Shown: positions 26,290 to 35,443, numbered from the stretch's first letter. The stretch: 64,000 nt of DNA from Devosia rhodophyticola (GCF_028816475.1 NZ_CP118247.1:1892001-1956000), one strand, 5' to 3'. Made by a program: numbers and translations. The notes: a model not told the origin generated them from the letters alone.

Positions 26290-27111
26290 ATGAATGATCG
26301 CACTGAAAGTTTGCTGCTGGCGCTTCCCGGTTTGCTTCTTTTGGTGCTGGCGTTTTTCATGCCTATTGGCCAGATGTTGATCCTGAGCGTTTCAGGACCC
26401 GATGGCGTAACGCTGTCCCATTTCGTCCGCTTCCTGTCTGATCCGTTTTATCTGGGCATCTTGTGGCGCACTGTGCGCCTGTCGCTAGTAATTACCATCA
26501 TTTGCGCTGCCATCGGCTTCCCGCTCGCTTACATCATGGCTCGCGTCGGGCCGAAGCTGCGGCTCTGGCTGGTGGTCATGGTTATCCTGCCATTGATGAC
26601 CAGCGTTGTTGTGCGCACATTTGGCTGGATGGTCCTGCTCAGTCGAAGTGGGATGATCCCCGAAATGCTGCGGGACATGGGCCTTGTGGGTCGTAGCTTT
26701 GCACTGATGCAAACCGAGGCTGCCATTGTCATTGGCATGGTGCAGGTTTTGCTGCCGTTCATGACGCTATCCATCCTGGGTGTCATCACCCGAATCGACG
26801 GGCGACTGGAAGAGGCGGCGCGCACCATGGGGTGCTCGTTCCTGCAGTCTTTCCGTACGGTTGTTTTGCCCTTGGCGCTACCAGGCATAGTTGCTGGTTC
26901 GCTATTGTGTTTCACGCTTTCGGCGAGTTCTTTTGTCACGCCAAATCTGCTCGGCGGCACGCGGATACAAGTCCTTGCGGCCTCGATTTACAAGTCGGTG
27001 ACCCAGACGCCTGACTGGCCGTTTGCGGCGGCACAGGCTGTCATTCTGTTTGCCGGTATTCTGCTGGTTCTGGTGCCCTATATCAAAATGACGGGGCCGA
27101 AAGATGGTTAG
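26290..27111 (+). CDS. ABC transporter permease, PotB-like
   Basis: 273 residues with six membrane segments, first at about residues 7-30. The EAA docking loop is LEEAARTMGCSFLQSFRTVVLP (about 175-196 region), as in spermidine/putrescine type permeases, and the SSFVTPNLLGGTRIQVLAASIY block follows. It is the first of two inner-membrane subunits; the next permease starts inside its last codons (ATG 27104). Confidence 0.92.
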   Translation: MNDRTESLLLALPGLLLLVLAFFMPIGQMLILSVSGPDGVTLSHFVRFLSDPFYLGILWRTVRLSLVITIICAAIGFPLAYIMARVGPKLRLWLVVMVILPLMTSVVVRTFGWMVLLSRSGMIPEMLRDMGLVGRSFALMQTEAAIVIGMVQVLLPFMTLSILGVITRIDGRLEEAARTMGCSFLQSFRTVVLPLALPGIVAGSLLCFTLSASSFVTPNLLGGTRIQVLAASIYKSVTQTPDWPFAAAQAVILFAGILLVLVPYIKMTGPKDG

Positions 27112-27907
27112 GTCGATCCCGACATGGTTGCGTGTTGCCGCTTTTGTCTTTGTTTTGGCGACCGCACTGATCCTGCTGGCGCCGCTTTTCGTGGTGATCG
27201 GGGTCTCGATATCAGAAAGCCAGTTCATTGCCTTTCCGCCAAATGGGTTGAGCCTGCGCTGGTATCAACAGGTCCTGTCCTCAAATGCCTATCTGGGGGC
27301 TGGCTGGATCAGTATCCAGATAGCCTTGATGGTCACCGTTCTGGCGACGCTAATTGGTGGTGCGGCGGCCGTTGCCATTCATCGGCGTCAATTGATATTT
27401 TCGGACCTGTTGGCGACGGTGTTCCTGTCGCCACTGGTCCTGCCGACGATCATTTATGCTATCGGCATGTTGATGTTCTGGAGCGCCGCCTTCGGGCCGG
27501 TTTCTCCCATCACCCTGGCGCTGAGTCACACCATAATCGCGCTGCCCTATGTGGTGCGTACAACGCTGGCGGTGTTGGCTGAATCCGATCCGTTTCTTGA
27601 AGAGGCAGCGCGCACCATGGGGGCAAATCGGTTGCAGCGATTATCTTTTGTTGTCGTGCCTCAATGCATTCCGGGCCTGGCGGCTGGCGCGTTTTTTGCC
27701 TTCAATATTTCGTTTGATGAAGCGGTGTTGTCCCTGTTCCTGCGCGGGCCAACGCTGACAACATTGCCAGTACAGATTTATGGCCAGCTTGAATTTTCTC
27801 CTGATCCGTCAGTGGCGGCGGTTTCATCGATCATGATAGCGCTGACTGTCATCCTGATTTTCGTTATCGACCGAATGCTTGGTCTGACCCGATTTGCGAG
27901 CGCCTGA
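27104..27907 (+). CDS. ABC transporter permease, PotC-like
   Basis: 267 residues, start at ATG 27104 overlapping the upstream permease by 8 bases. Six membrane segments are seen, with the EAA loop FLEEAARTMGANRLQRLSFV and the NISFDEAVLSLFLRGPTLTTLP block typical of PotC/PotI. It completes the channel with the PotB-like protein. The ATPase gene begins 3 bases after its stop. Confidence 0.92.
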   Translation: MVRSIPTWLRVAAFVFVLATALILLAPLFVVIGVSISESQFIAFPPNGLSLRWYQQVLSSNAYLGAGWISIQIALMVTVLATLIGGAAAVAIHRRQLIFSDLLATVFLSPLVLPTIIYAIGMLMFWSAAFGPVSPITLALSHTIIALPYVVRTTLAVLAESDPFLEEAARTMGANRLQRLSFVVVPQCIPGLAAGAFFAFNISFDEAVLSLFLRGPTLTTLPVQIYGQLEFSPDPSVAAVSSIMIALTVILIFVIDRMLGLTRFASA

Positions 27908-27910
27908 CCC

Positions 27911-28954
27911 ATGGCCAATGTCCGTTTGAGTTCGATCAAAAAATCCTTCGGCAAGACCGATGTGCTGCATGGCATTTCGCTTGACGTTGCATCGGGAGAG
28001 TTCATTTCTCTTCTCGGAGCGTCGGGCTGTGGCAAGACCACCTTGCTGCGCATCGTTGCGGGGCTGGAAAGCGTTACCGCTGGTGGGGTTGAAATCGAGG
28101 GTGTCGATGTAACGCGCCTGCCGCCCGAAAAGCGGGACATCGCCATGATGTTTCAATCCTATGCGCTTCTGCCGCACTTGAGCGTTTCAGAAAACGTGCG
28201 TTTTCCCTTGCGCATGCGCGGCATCGGTAGTCGCGAGGAGCAGGCTGAAAAGGTTGCCGCTGCGCTTGAAACTGTACAGCTGGATCATCTTGCCGACAGG
28301 CGCCCGCGCCAGCTTTCGGGCGGGCAACAACAACGCGTTGCGTTGGCGCGGGCGATTGTTTCGCGACCCAAGGTCTTGTTGCTCGATGAGCCGCTGTCCA
28401 ATCTGGATGCGCGCCTGCGTGAAGACATGCAGGTCGAACTGATCGAAATTCACCAGCGCCTTGGTCTGACAACGATATTTGTGACCCACGATCAGGAAGA
28501 AGCGCTGAGCCTTTCGGACCGGATCGTGCTGCTTAACGGCGGCAAGATCGAGCAAGAGGGCACGCCGGCCGAAATATACTCTCAGCCCGAGACCGGTTTT
28601 GCCTCGAACTTCATTGGTTCGGCTAATCTGCTGCCTGCTGAAATCATTGACGGCGAAACGGGTCCGGTGGCCAAATTTTCCGATGGTCAGACCCTGCAGC
28701 TGGCGCTCGAGGTGTCGGCGCGCGGGCCGGTCACTATTGCGCTGCGTCAGGAGGATTTGAGCCTTGATGCTAACGGTGATGGTCCCAAGGCCAAAGTGCG
28801 GACCCGTGTATTCCTGGGCGCGCGTAACCGCTATGTCCTGGGGCTTGCCGGTGAGCCGCTGCGTGCGCTGACCGCCAATGACGTCGAATTCAGCGCCGGA
28901 CAATCGGTTGGATTGAGCATAGATCCGCAGCGTATTCGCGTCCTGCCGCGATAG
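27911..28954 (+). CDS. potA: ABC transporter ATP-binding protein, PotA-like
   Basis: 347 residues. Walker [10 protein letters not shown], signature [12 protein letters not shown], Walker [14 protein letters not shown] and H-loop [11 protein letters not shown] are all intact, with a TOBE domain at the end ([14 protein letters not shown]). It energises the polyamine-class importer encoded just upstream. It is complete, so apart from its unknown ligand the transporter looks functional. Confidence 0.92.
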   Translation: MANVRLSSIKKSFGKTDVLHGISLDVASGEFISLLGASGCGKTTLLRIVAGLESVTAGGVEIEGVDVTRLPPEKRDIAMMFQSYALLPHLSVSENVRFPLRMRGIGSREEQAEKVAAALETVQLDHLADRRPRQLSGGQQQRVALARAIVSRPKVLLLDEPLSNLDARLREDMQVELIEIHQRLGLTTIFVTHDQEEALSLSDRIVLLNGGKIEQEGTPAEIYSQPETGFASNFIGSANLLPAEIIDGETGPVAKFSDGQTLQLALEVSARGPVTIALRQEDLSLDANGDGPKAKVRTRVFLGARNRYVLGLAGEPLRALTANDVEFSAGQSVGLSIDPQRIRVLPR

Positions 28955-29019
28955 CGCCCCTTATGACAAATGCGCGAAAATCGCTTCTGGTGGCTGCCAA
29001 GTCTGCTAGAGGTGGGGCC

Positions 29020-29940
29020 ATGCGCATTCTGGACATGACCACCTTTGTTGCTTTGGCACGGCACCGCCATTTTGGTCGGGCCGCCAAGGAATTGCATACA
29101 ACTCAGCCTGCCATTTCCATCCGCCTTGCCGCCATGGAACAGGAATTTGGCTGCCAACTGATCCAGCGGAGCGGGCGCAGCTTTTCGTTGACGGCGGCGG
29201 GCGAAACGGTGCTCGAAACTTTTTCAGCAATCCTGTCGTCATACGATGCGCTCAAGCATGATCTGGCAGATGGGGAAACCCACACAAATCGCGTCGTGCG
29301 GATCGGGGCCATTGATTCCATATCATCGACATGGATGACCCCGTTCGTTGAACGGCTGCACGAGACGTTTCCAACGCTCAAGATCGAGCTGACAGTCGAG
29401 GGTACCAAAAATCTGGTCGAAGGCATGAACAAGGGCGAGTTTGATGTGATCTTTGCGCTGGACCCGGCCATCGGCAATACGTTCCGCAGTTTTACGTCCT
29501 GCATATTGCAAATGACCTGGGCCGGCTCGCCCCGCATCATCGACCCCGATCATAAATACAGCGTGGATGATCTGGCCCGGATGCCGATCATAACCTTCCC
29601 CAAGGACACGCCGCCCTATCGCATGGTCGCGCCCTATTTTCAGGACGAGCAGATTTTGGCGGGGAAGCTGACCAGCTCGAACTCGCTCTATTCAATCATC
29701 AATTTGTTGATCGACGGTTTTGGGGTGGGCGCTATTCCCAGCGTCACGATTCTGCGCGAACTGCAAATGGGACTGCTGCATCCCATTCAGGTGACCAAGC
29801 GTTTTCCGCCGATGCCGATCATCGGCACCTATCAGGCGACAACCGATATTGATCTTATCCGCCGGGTGGTCGAACAATCGCGCATGAGCGCCGCCTTGTT
29901 TTGTGCCTCCGTCGATCCCAACATGGCCTGGGTCGATTAG
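29020..29940 (+). CDS. LysR family transcriptional regulator
   Basis: 306 residues from ATG 29020, chosen because AGAGG lies 7 bases upstream and MRILDMTTFVALARHRHFGR is the usual LysR N-terminus; a longer reading from 28963 has no ribosome site. The helix-turn-helix covers FGRAAKELHTTQPAISIRLAAME. The effector domain continues to 29940. It is on the same strand as the DUF3830/Pot-type operon and lies 65 bases after it, so it probably controls uptake of that compound. Its last bases overlap the convergent CueR-like gene. Confidence 0.9.
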   Translation: MRILDMTTFVALARHRHFGRAAKELHTTQPAISIRLAAMEQEFGCQLIQRSGRSFSLTAAGETVLETFSAILSSYDALKHDLADGETHTNRVVRIGAIDSISSTWMTPFVERLHETFPTLKIELTVEGTKNLVEGMNKGEFDVIFALDPAIGNTFRSFTSCILQMTWAGSPRIIDPDHKYSVDDLARMPIITFPKDTPPYRMVAPYFQDEQILAGKLTSSNSLYSIINLLIDGFGVGAIPSVTILRELQMGLLHPIQVTKRFPPMPIIGTYQATTDIDLIRRVVEQSRMSAALFCASVDPNMAWVD

Positions 29941-30419
29941 GCTGTTGGGCGCGCCGATCCAGTCTGGAGCCGAGCGTCAGTTGCCGCAGTCCCAAATCGT
30001 TGGCGCTTTCCGGGCGCTGATGGCTGAGGATGGGGGGCGGCGAAATCGTCTAGAATCGGGCAATCCGGCCGTGCATTGCCGTGGCAATTGTGCGCCAGAT
30101 GCTTGAGTGTGGCGCTCATTTCCTGGAGGGCGGCGGCCTTTTGTTCGAGCAGGCGAACCTGTTCAAGAGCAATTGCCTTGACGTCGGCGCTGGCCCGCGA
30201 CCGATCCTGCCAAAGGGCCAGCAGATCACGCATCTGATCGACCGAAAAACCGAGGTCCCGTGCCCGGCTGATAAAGCGTAGACCATGAAGCGCCTTGTCG
30301 TCATAAACGCGATACCCCGCCTCGGTGCGCGCCGCCGAGGTAATCAGCCCGATGGATTCATAATAGCGGATCATTTTGGCCGACACGCCTGAGGCCTTTG
30401 CTGCTGTGCCGATATTCAT
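29937..30419 (-). CDS. cueR: MerR family regulator, CueR-like (copper-responsive)
   Basis: 160 residues from ATG 30419, preceded by AAGGAG at suitable spacing. The MerR helix-turn-helix is MNIGTAAKASGVSAKMIRYY, followed by a long coiled-coil. Two cysteines, C112 and C120, in NCHGNARPDCPIL match the Cu(I)-binding loop of E. coli CueR in both number and spacing. CueR distorts spacer-lengthened promoters of copper export genes when Cu(I) binds. No copA or copper oxidase is next to it here, so it is an orphan. The C-terminus extends beyond usual CueR (about 135 residues). Confidence 0.88.
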   Translation of the reverse strand: MNIGTAAKASGVSAKMIRYYESIGLITSAARTEAGYRVYDDKALHGLRFISRARDLGFSVDQMRDLLALWQDRSRASADVKAIALEQVRLLEQKAAALQEMSATLKHLAHNCHGNARPDCPILDDFAAPHPQPSAPGKRQRFGTAATDARLQTGSARPTA

Positions 30420-30555
30420 CGTGCGCTCCTTGGGCTGGCGCCATGTCATTGCGCCTGATCATTGGCCCCAATGTGGGGGGCCGTGCCGCGTCCGGCAAGA
30501 CCCATGGGACTCGGCGACCACCCCATTCTTATCGTGGTAACGGAAAAACATTGCA

Positions 30556-30577
30556 AATAACTGACCGGTCAGTTATT
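30556..30577. promoter_or_regulatory. perfect 22-bp TetR operator overlapping the promoter
   Basis: A fully symmetric palindrome, each half AATAACTGACC and its complement, centred between 30566 and 30567. It covers the spacer of a candidate promoter: TTGCAA at 30551-30556 and TATTAA at 30575-30580 (18 bases apart). It is 37 bases upstream of the TetR gene, so the regulator should repress its own operon, as TetR/CecR-type proteins do. Confidence 0.8.
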
Positions 30578-30613
30578 AATATGCGAGTGTACCAATCTCT
30601 GTGGTGAAGTGAG

Positions 30614-31270
30614 ATGCCCGGAAGCGAAAAGTCTGTTGCCCCAAAGTTCAGGCGCCGCGCCGATGACCGGCCCGACGAAGTGCTTGATGCTGCCTTGGAG
30701 CTGTTTGCCGATCAGGGGTTCGCCAATACCAAAGTTGAGCAAATCGCCAAGCGCGCGGGGCTTTCCAAAGGCACGGTCTATCTCTATTTCCCATCGAAGC
30801 AGGCGATCATCGAAGCGCTGGTGCGCCGGGCCGTAACGCCGGTGGCGGAGCGGGCTCTGGCGCATGCCGGCGCCTTTGCCGGTGATCCACGCAACGGCAT
30901 TTCAGCTGCGCTGCGTCAGTTGGCCCATGGTTTGGCGGATGTCAGAATTCTGGCCATTCCCAAGCTGGTTGTGCGCGAAGCCGCTTTGGTGCCCGAATTG
31001 GCGCAAATGTATCGGCATGAAGTGCTGGATCGGGTGCTGCCGGCCATCGAGATGTTGATTCAACGCGGCATTGACGCAGGCTATTTTCGCCAGGTCGATG
31101 CCAATCTGACCTTGCGCAGCCTCATCGGGCCGATCCTCGTGCATCTGATGCTGGCAGATGTTTTTGACATTTCCCCGCCTGAGGGATTGTCGTTTGATCG
31201 CCTGATCGAGAACCATTTGACCATATTGTTCGACGGGTTGAGTGCGCCGGAACAGGTAGGTGCGCCATGA
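30614..31270 (+). CDS. TetR/AcrR (CecR-like) transcriptional repressor
   Basis: 218 residues. The N-terminal helix-turn-helix is KVEQIAKRAGLSKGTVYLYF (about residues 40-60), followed by the TetR ligand-binding helices. It heads an operon with HlyD, an ABC ATPase and an ABC-2 permease, the gene order of E. coli cecR (ybiH)-ybhG-ybhF-ybhS. Repression through the 22-bp palindrome upstream is likely, with induction by a toxic compound the pump exports. The ATG for the adaptor overlaps its stop. Confidence 0.9.
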   Translation: MPGSEKSVAPKFRRRADDRPDEVLDAALELFADQGFANTKVEQIAKRAGLSKGTVYLYFPSKQAIIEALVRRAVTPVAERALAHAGAFAGDPRNGISAALRQLAHGLADVRILAIPKLVVREAALVPELAQMYRHEVLDRVLPAIEMLIQRGIDAGYFRQVDANLTLRSLIGPILVHLMLADVFDISPPEGLSFDRLIENHLTILFDGLSAPEQVGAP

Positions 31271-32217
31271 ACGCCATTTGGGGGTTCCTGACCGGTTTGC
31301 TCGGCATTGTCATTCCCGGCTTCGGCACAGATCCGGGGACCGCCTTTAGCGGCTATATTGAAGCTGAATATGTTTATGCCGCCCCTGCCAGTCCCGGCCG
31401 TATCGAGAGTTTTTCGGTTGCCGAAGGGCAGCTTGTCGAAGAGGGCGAGGTGCTGTTTGCCCTTGATCACGCCCAGCAGGATGCGTTGCTGGCGGGGGCA
31501 GAGGCGCGGGTGGCCGCAGCCGATGCCACTGCCAAAAATCTGGCCACCGGTGGTCGCGCCGCAGAGGTTGATGTCATTCGCGCTTCGCTCAATCGGGCAA
31601 AGACAGATCTGGCGTTGGCACAGACGACACTGGAGCGCTCGGAAAAACTGAGCGAACTGGGCCTGACGCCAAAGGCCAAACTGGATCAGGATCGGGCAAC
31701 ATGGGCGAGCGCTGAGGCGCAGGTCGAGCAATTGTCGGCTCAATTGCAGGTGGCCGAACTGCCGGCACGGAATGAACAGCAATTGGCGGCGGAAGCCAAT
31801 CTGTTGGCCGCCAGGGCGGATGTGGCCAAGGCCAGTTCAGATCTTGCCGAACGTACGGTTCTGGCGCCCAGCGACGGTATTGTGGATCGCCTGTTTTTCA
31901 GCCGTGGCGAAATGGCCAGTGTTGGCCAGCCGGTGGTGGCGCTGCTTCCGGCGGGGGCACTCAAGGTCAAATTTTATGTCGACGAGCCGGTTCGCGCCAG
32001 TTTTGCTCTTGGAGATCAGGTTGGTATCGGTTGCGATGCCTGTGCGCCCGATATCACCGCCCACATCAGCCGCTTCGCTGCCGATCCCCAATTCACCCCG
32101 CCAGTGATCTACAGTCGGGATGAACGCGCTCGGCTGGTCTATCTGGTCGAAGCCATTATTGATGCCCCCAAGGGGCTGCATCCGGGCCAGCCGGTCAGTG
32201 TCGAGCCGATGAAATGA
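31267..32217 (+). CDS. HlyD family membrane-fusion protein (YbhG-like)
   Basis: 316 residues. A short N-terminal hydrophobic stretch (about residues 8-18) anchors it in the inner membrane or acts as a signal. Biotinyl-lipoyl halves flank a long alpha-helical hairpin: AAPASPGRIESFSVAEGQLVEEGEVL early and APSDGIVDRLFFSRGEMASVGQPVV later. It links an inner-membrane ABC pump to an outer-membrane channel. The start overlaps the TetR stop (ATGA) and its stop overlaps the ATPase start. Confidence 0.9.
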   Translation: MNAIWGFLTGLLGIVIPGFGTDPGTAFSGYIEAEYVYAAPASPGRIESFSVAEGQLVEEGEVLFALDHAQQDALLAGAEARVAAADATAKNLATGGRAAEVDVIRASLNRAKTDLALAQTTLERSEKLSELGLTPKAKLDQDRATWASAEAQVEQLSAQLQVAELPARNEQQLAAEANLLAARADVAKASSDLAERTVLAPSDGIVDRLFFSRGEMASVGQPVVALLPAGALKVKFYVDEPVRASFALGDQVGIGCDACAPDITAHISRFAADPQFTPPVIYSRDERARLVYLVEAIIDAPKGLHPGQPVSVEPMK

Positions 32218-33161
32218 CCGATGTCATTGCGGTTACCGGACTGACCAAGATCTATGGCGACAAGCGGGTGGTCGATGATTTCGACATTACCGTGCCGCGC
32301 GGGGCAATCTATGGATTTCTGGGTCCCAACGGCTCCGGCAAGACAACGACGATCCGCATGTTGTGCGGGCTGCTAACGCCTAACGCCGGGCAGGGCACCT
32401 GCTTGGGATTTGATATCCGTACCGAGGCCGACCGCATCAAGGAGCAGGTTGGCTACATGACGCAGAAGTTCTCGCTTTATGAAGATCTGTCGATCCGCGA
32501 GAACCTTGACTTCATTGGTCGAATGTACCGGGTCAAGAACCGGGGCGAGCGGGTTGCGGCGGCGCTCGATGATCTGGGACTGGCCAATAGGGCGAGCCAG
32601 TTGGCGGGAACCCTGTCGGGTGGTTGGAAACAGCGGTTGGCGCTGGCCGCCTGCCTTTTGCACGATCCAAAGCTCCTGCTGCTGGACGAACCCACCGCCG
32701 GCGTTGACCCAAAGGCGCGGCGCGATTTCTGGGATGAGATCCGGCGTTTGGCGGGGCAGGGCGTTACCGTTCTGGTCTCCACCCACTATATGGACGAAGC
32801 GGTTCAGTGTGACCGGATCGCCTATATTGCCTATGGCCGCAAGCTGATCGACGGCCCCTCCGCCGAAATTCCGCAGCAAGTGGGGTTGGAAACCTGGCGG
32901 GTGGAAGGGCCGGACCTTGCCGCGCTGGAAACGCGACTCAAATCCATGCCGGGCATCGTTCAGGTTGCCCGATTTGGTTCGTCACTGCATGTGTCCGGCA
33001 CCGACAGGCAAGCCTTTGAGAAAGCCGTCAATGCGCTCAAGGCCGAGGGCACGCATCGCTGGAGTCAGCAGATTGCCGGGCTTGAGGAAGCCTTCATTTA
33101 TCTGATGGCCGGTTCACAGGACAATTTTGCCGCGGCACCTGACGAGGCCGCTTCACCATGA
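32214..33161 (+). CDS. ABC transporter ATP-binding protein (YbhF-like)
   Basis: 315 residues. Walker A GPNGSGKTTT, signature LSGGWKQRLALA, Walker B LLLLDEPTAGVD, H-loop STHYMDEAVQ. It is one ABC module, whereas E. coli YbhF carries two fused modules, so this protein probably works as a homodimer. It energises efflux through the following ABC-2 permease and the HlyD adaptor. Confidence 0.92.
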   Translation: MTDVIAVTGLTKIYGDKRVVDDFDITVPRGAIYGFLGPNGSGKTTTIRMLCGLLTPNAGQGTCLGFDIRTEADRIKEQVGYMTQKFSLYEDLSIRENLDFIGRMYRVKNRGERVAAALDDLGLANRASQLAGTLSGGWKQRLALAACLLHDPKLLLLDEPTAGVDPKARRDFWDEIRRLAGQGVTVLVSTHYMDEAVQCDRIAYIAYGRKLIDGPSAEIPQQVGLETWRVEGPDLAALETRLKSMPGIVQVARFGSSLHVSGTDRQAFEKAVNALKAEGTHRWSQQIAGLEEAFIYLMAGSQDNFAAAPDEAASP

Positions 33162-34294
33162 ACGCGGTTTTTTCCTTTGCCCGGTTCAGCGCCGTACTGA
33201 TCAAGGAATTCATCCAGATGCGGCGCGACCGCGTCACATTTGCCATGATGATCGGTCTGCCCATTGTGCAATTGATGCTGTTTGGCTTTGCTATCAATGC
33301 CGATCCCCGCCATTTGCCAACCCTGATTGAATTGGGCGACAATGGCCCGATTACCCGCGCTGTGATCGCGGGCATGCAAAATTCGGATTATTTCGATTTT
33401 CAAGGCGTTGTCGGTGGCGAGGCATCCGGCAACGAGGCGTTGCGGCGTGGGAGCGCCAACTTTGTCGTCGTCATTCCGCAAAATTTTGAACGCGATGTAG
33501 TGCGCGGGCACCGTCCCGAAGTCCTTCTGGATGCTGACGCATCCGATCCATCAGCGGTCGGCGGGGCAGCGGGCGCACTGGGTGGTATAGTGCAGGTGGC
33601 CATCAGCGAAACCTTCAGCGGCCCCCTGGCAGGCATCGTGCCGCCACCGCCACCTTTTTCGGTCATCGTGCACCGCCAGTATAACCCCGAGGGCAAAACT
33701 TCCACCAATATCGTGCCGGGCCTTTTGGCGATCATTCTGTCGATGACCATGGTAATGATCACCGCCGTCGCCATCGTCAAGGAGAGTGAACGCGGTACTA
33801 TGGAAATGCTGATCGCGACGCCGGTGCGCCCGCTCGAGGTGATGTTGGGTAAAATCCTGCCGTATGTGATGGTCGGCTATGTGCAAACCATCGTGTTTCT
33901 GACCGCTGCCTATCTGGTGTTTGAGGTGCCGTTTCAAGGTTCGGCGCTGGCGTTCTTCATGGGTTTCAATCTTTTCATCGTCGTCAATCTGGCGCTGGGC
34001 TTTCTGATTTCAACGGCGGCGCGTTCCCAGATGCAGGCGATGCAGCTTTCGTTTTTTACCATCCTGCCCTCGATCCTGTTGTCGGGGTTCATGTTTCCTT
34101 TTGCCGGCATGCCGGGCTGGGCGCAGTTTCTGGGGCAGGGCGTGCCAGCGACCCATTTTTTGCGCATTACCCGAAAAGTCATGCTCAAGAGCGCCGAGAT
34201 CGGCGATATCATGCCGGAAATGGGGGCGTTGGTTTTAACGCTTCTGGTCATATCTGCGGTCGCCATGCTGCGCTATCGGCAGACGTTGGACTAG
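33158..34294 (+). CDS. ABC-2 type transporter permease (YbhS/YbhR-like)
   Basis: 378 residues. The N-terminal segment LIKEFIQMRRDRVTFAMMIGLPIVQL (about residues 11-36) and a large extracytoplasmic loop precede five more membrane helices, with SERGTMEMLIATPVRPLEVMLGKILPYV, a hallmark of ABC-2 drug exporters. One permease gene is present, so it probably acts as a homodimer. It overlaps the ATPase gene by four bases. Confidence 0.9.
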   Translation: MNAVFSFARFSAVLIKEFIQMRRDRVTFAMMIGLPIVQLMLFGFAINADPRHLPTLIELGDNGPITRAVIAGMQNSDYFDFQGVVGGEASGNEALRRGSANFVVVIPQNFERDVVRGHRPEVLLDADASDPSAVGGAAGALGGIVQVAISETFSGPLAGIVPPPPPFSVIVHRQYNPEGKTSTNIVPGLLAIILSMTMVMITAVAIVKESERGTMEMLIATPVRPLEVMLGKILPYVMVGYVQTIVFLTAAYLVFEVPFQGSALAFFMGFNLFIVVNLALGFLISTAARSQMQAMQLSFFTILPSILLSGFMFPFAGMPGWAQFLGQGVPATHFLRITRKVMLKSAEIGDIMPEMGALVLTLLVISAVAMLRYRQTLD

Positions 34295-34507
34295 CGTGGA
34301 CAACAGCAGACTTGCTTTACGGCCAACAAGCGGTCATGAATGTTCGCTACGTTTTCAGGCCTCACAGGCTCAGTGCATGTCTGGTTCGCCGGAAATGCAC
34401 GGTTACCCCTGAATTTGCGAACGTTAAGGCTCCAGACGCATGTTGTGTTCTGGGCAACCGGCGCTTTCGCGGATTTGCGCGACGGGTCACATCAAAAGGT
34501 TTCGAGC
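34295..34507 (+). other. 213-base leader upstream of the cold-shock gene
   Basis: No reliable gene is in this gap. Long structured 5' leaders are normal for cspA-type mRNAs and work as temperature-sensing regions, so this may be the cspA untranslated leader. I see no single dominant hairpin. The open frame from 34340 that reads through into the cold-shock gene has no ribosome site at its start. Confidence 0.45.
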
Positions 34508-34717
34508 ATGGCTATCAACGGTACAGTAAAATTCTTCAATTCCACCAAAGGCTTCGGCTTCATTTCGCCAGAAGACGGCTCCAAGGATGCATTCGTGCAT
34601 ATTTCGGCCGTTGAGCGCGCTGGCATGTCCGGCCTTGATGAAGGCCAGAAGGTTTCCTATGAGCTGGAAAGCGGCCGCGACGGCAAGGTTTCCGCCACTA
34701 ATCTGGCACTGCTCTAG
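34508..34717 (+). CDS. cspA: cold-shock protein (CspA family)
   Basis: 69 residues from ATG 34508, starting MAINGTVKFFNSTKGFGFIS. Both RNA-binding motifs are present: RNP1 KGFGFI (about residues 14-19) and RNP2 AFVHIS (about 28-33). The protein is a single OB-fold that binds single-stranded RNA and melts secondary structure in the cold. It has a long leader and its own terminator. Confidence 0.95.
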   Translation: MAINGTVKFFNSTKGFGFISPEDGSKDAFVHISAVERAGMSGLDEGQKVSYELESGRDGKVSATNLALL

Positions 34718-34727
34718 TTTAATAATG

Positions 34728-34750
34728 GCGTCGGGGCTATTCCCCGGCGC
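34728..34750 (+). terminator. cspA terminator hairpin
   Basis: GCGTCGGGG / CCCCGGCGC with a five-base loop (one G-U pair) begins 11 bases after the cspA stop. No U tract follows. It touches the stop codon of the convergent small gene. Confidence 0.6.
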
Positions 34751-34992
34751 TACTCCTGATCGCCGGACCCATCGGCGCTCAGATAATCATCAACCTCGTC
34801 AAGACTGGCGCTGAACTCATAATCGGCGTTGCCCAGCAGAATGGCCTTGCTTTGTGCATCGCGCACCATATAGCCGCCGTGCGCTCGGGTGCGCGGGGTG
34901 GATTTTAGAATGGTCATGATGGTGACTCCCTTGCGGGTTGCGATGCGTTTGAGGCGCCGCATGCGGGCGGCATCAGAATTTGCGCGGCTCAA
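34750..34992 (-). CDS. small hypothetical protein
   Basis: Up to 80 residues from TTG 34992 (AGGGAG six bases upstream), or 55 residues from ATG 34917 (AAGGGAG about eight bases upstream). Both starts look usable. The longer form has a very basic N-terminus (RANSDAARMRRLKRIATRKG); the shorter form begins MTILKSTPRTRAHGGYMVRD. The C-terminus is acidic (DEVDDYLSADGSGD). I do not recognise a family. It lies upstream of no partner gene and converges on cspA. Confidence 0.55.
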   Translation of the reverse strand: MSRANSDAARMRRLKRIATRKGVTIMTILKSTPRTRAHGGYMVRDAQSKAILLGNADYEFSASLDEVDDYLSADGSGDQE

Positions 34993-35020
34993 GGTCTACT
35001 CCCTGTTCGATTTTATGTGC

Positions 35021-35332
35021 TCATAACCCAAAAGCTGCGCGGGCGGTAAGGCATTCTGCGTCTCCGGGCATGCAAGTGCGGCAAACCACAGGGCGAACCT
35101 GATAAATCGTGCAGGTTGCCGCTTTGCCCACCTCGCCCTTGAGCGCCCGGCAACGCTCGCCATCGCAGGCCATGCCGCCCAGATCGACAGCCACCAGTTT
35201 TTCAGGGATCAGATCGAGATCGGTTTCGGGTTCGGTCGAAAATCGCGGCCAGTCAGCAGAATAGGCGCAGCAGGCGCCGCAGGACTGGCAATCAAATTGA
35301 CCGGCATCTTCTGCCGCTTGGATTTGGTTCAT
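35021..35332 (-). CDS. YkgJ family cysteine-cluster protein
   Basis: 103 residues with eleven cysteines in the family order: FDCQSCGACC near residue 14, C-DGERCRAL, then CTIYQVRPVVCRTCMPGDAEC at the end. This pattern (YkgJ, zinc- or Fe-S-binding cluster) is often found near flagellar or metal genes but has no proven reaction. It is a single small gene. Confidence 0.87.
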   Translation of the reverse strand: MNQIQAAEDAGQFDCQSCGACCAYSADWPRFSTEPETDLDLIPEKLVAVDLGGMACDGERCRALKGEVGKAATCTIYQVRPVVCRTCMPGDAECLTARAAFGL

Positions 35333-35443
35333 GCCCCCATAAACCAGCTTGGGTCGAATTTGGCCAGTGCGGTCCGGTTCCGATTGACCCGACTCTTATT
35401 GCGTTCTAGCCCTATGTCCTGATTGAAAAGGGAGAATGGACCG

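Noticed and set aside
31081..31782. 233-residue minus-strand frame over the TetR/HlyD boundary
   Set aside because: It is antisense to two clear genes, rich in Cys/Arg as shadow frames are, and no motif is visible.
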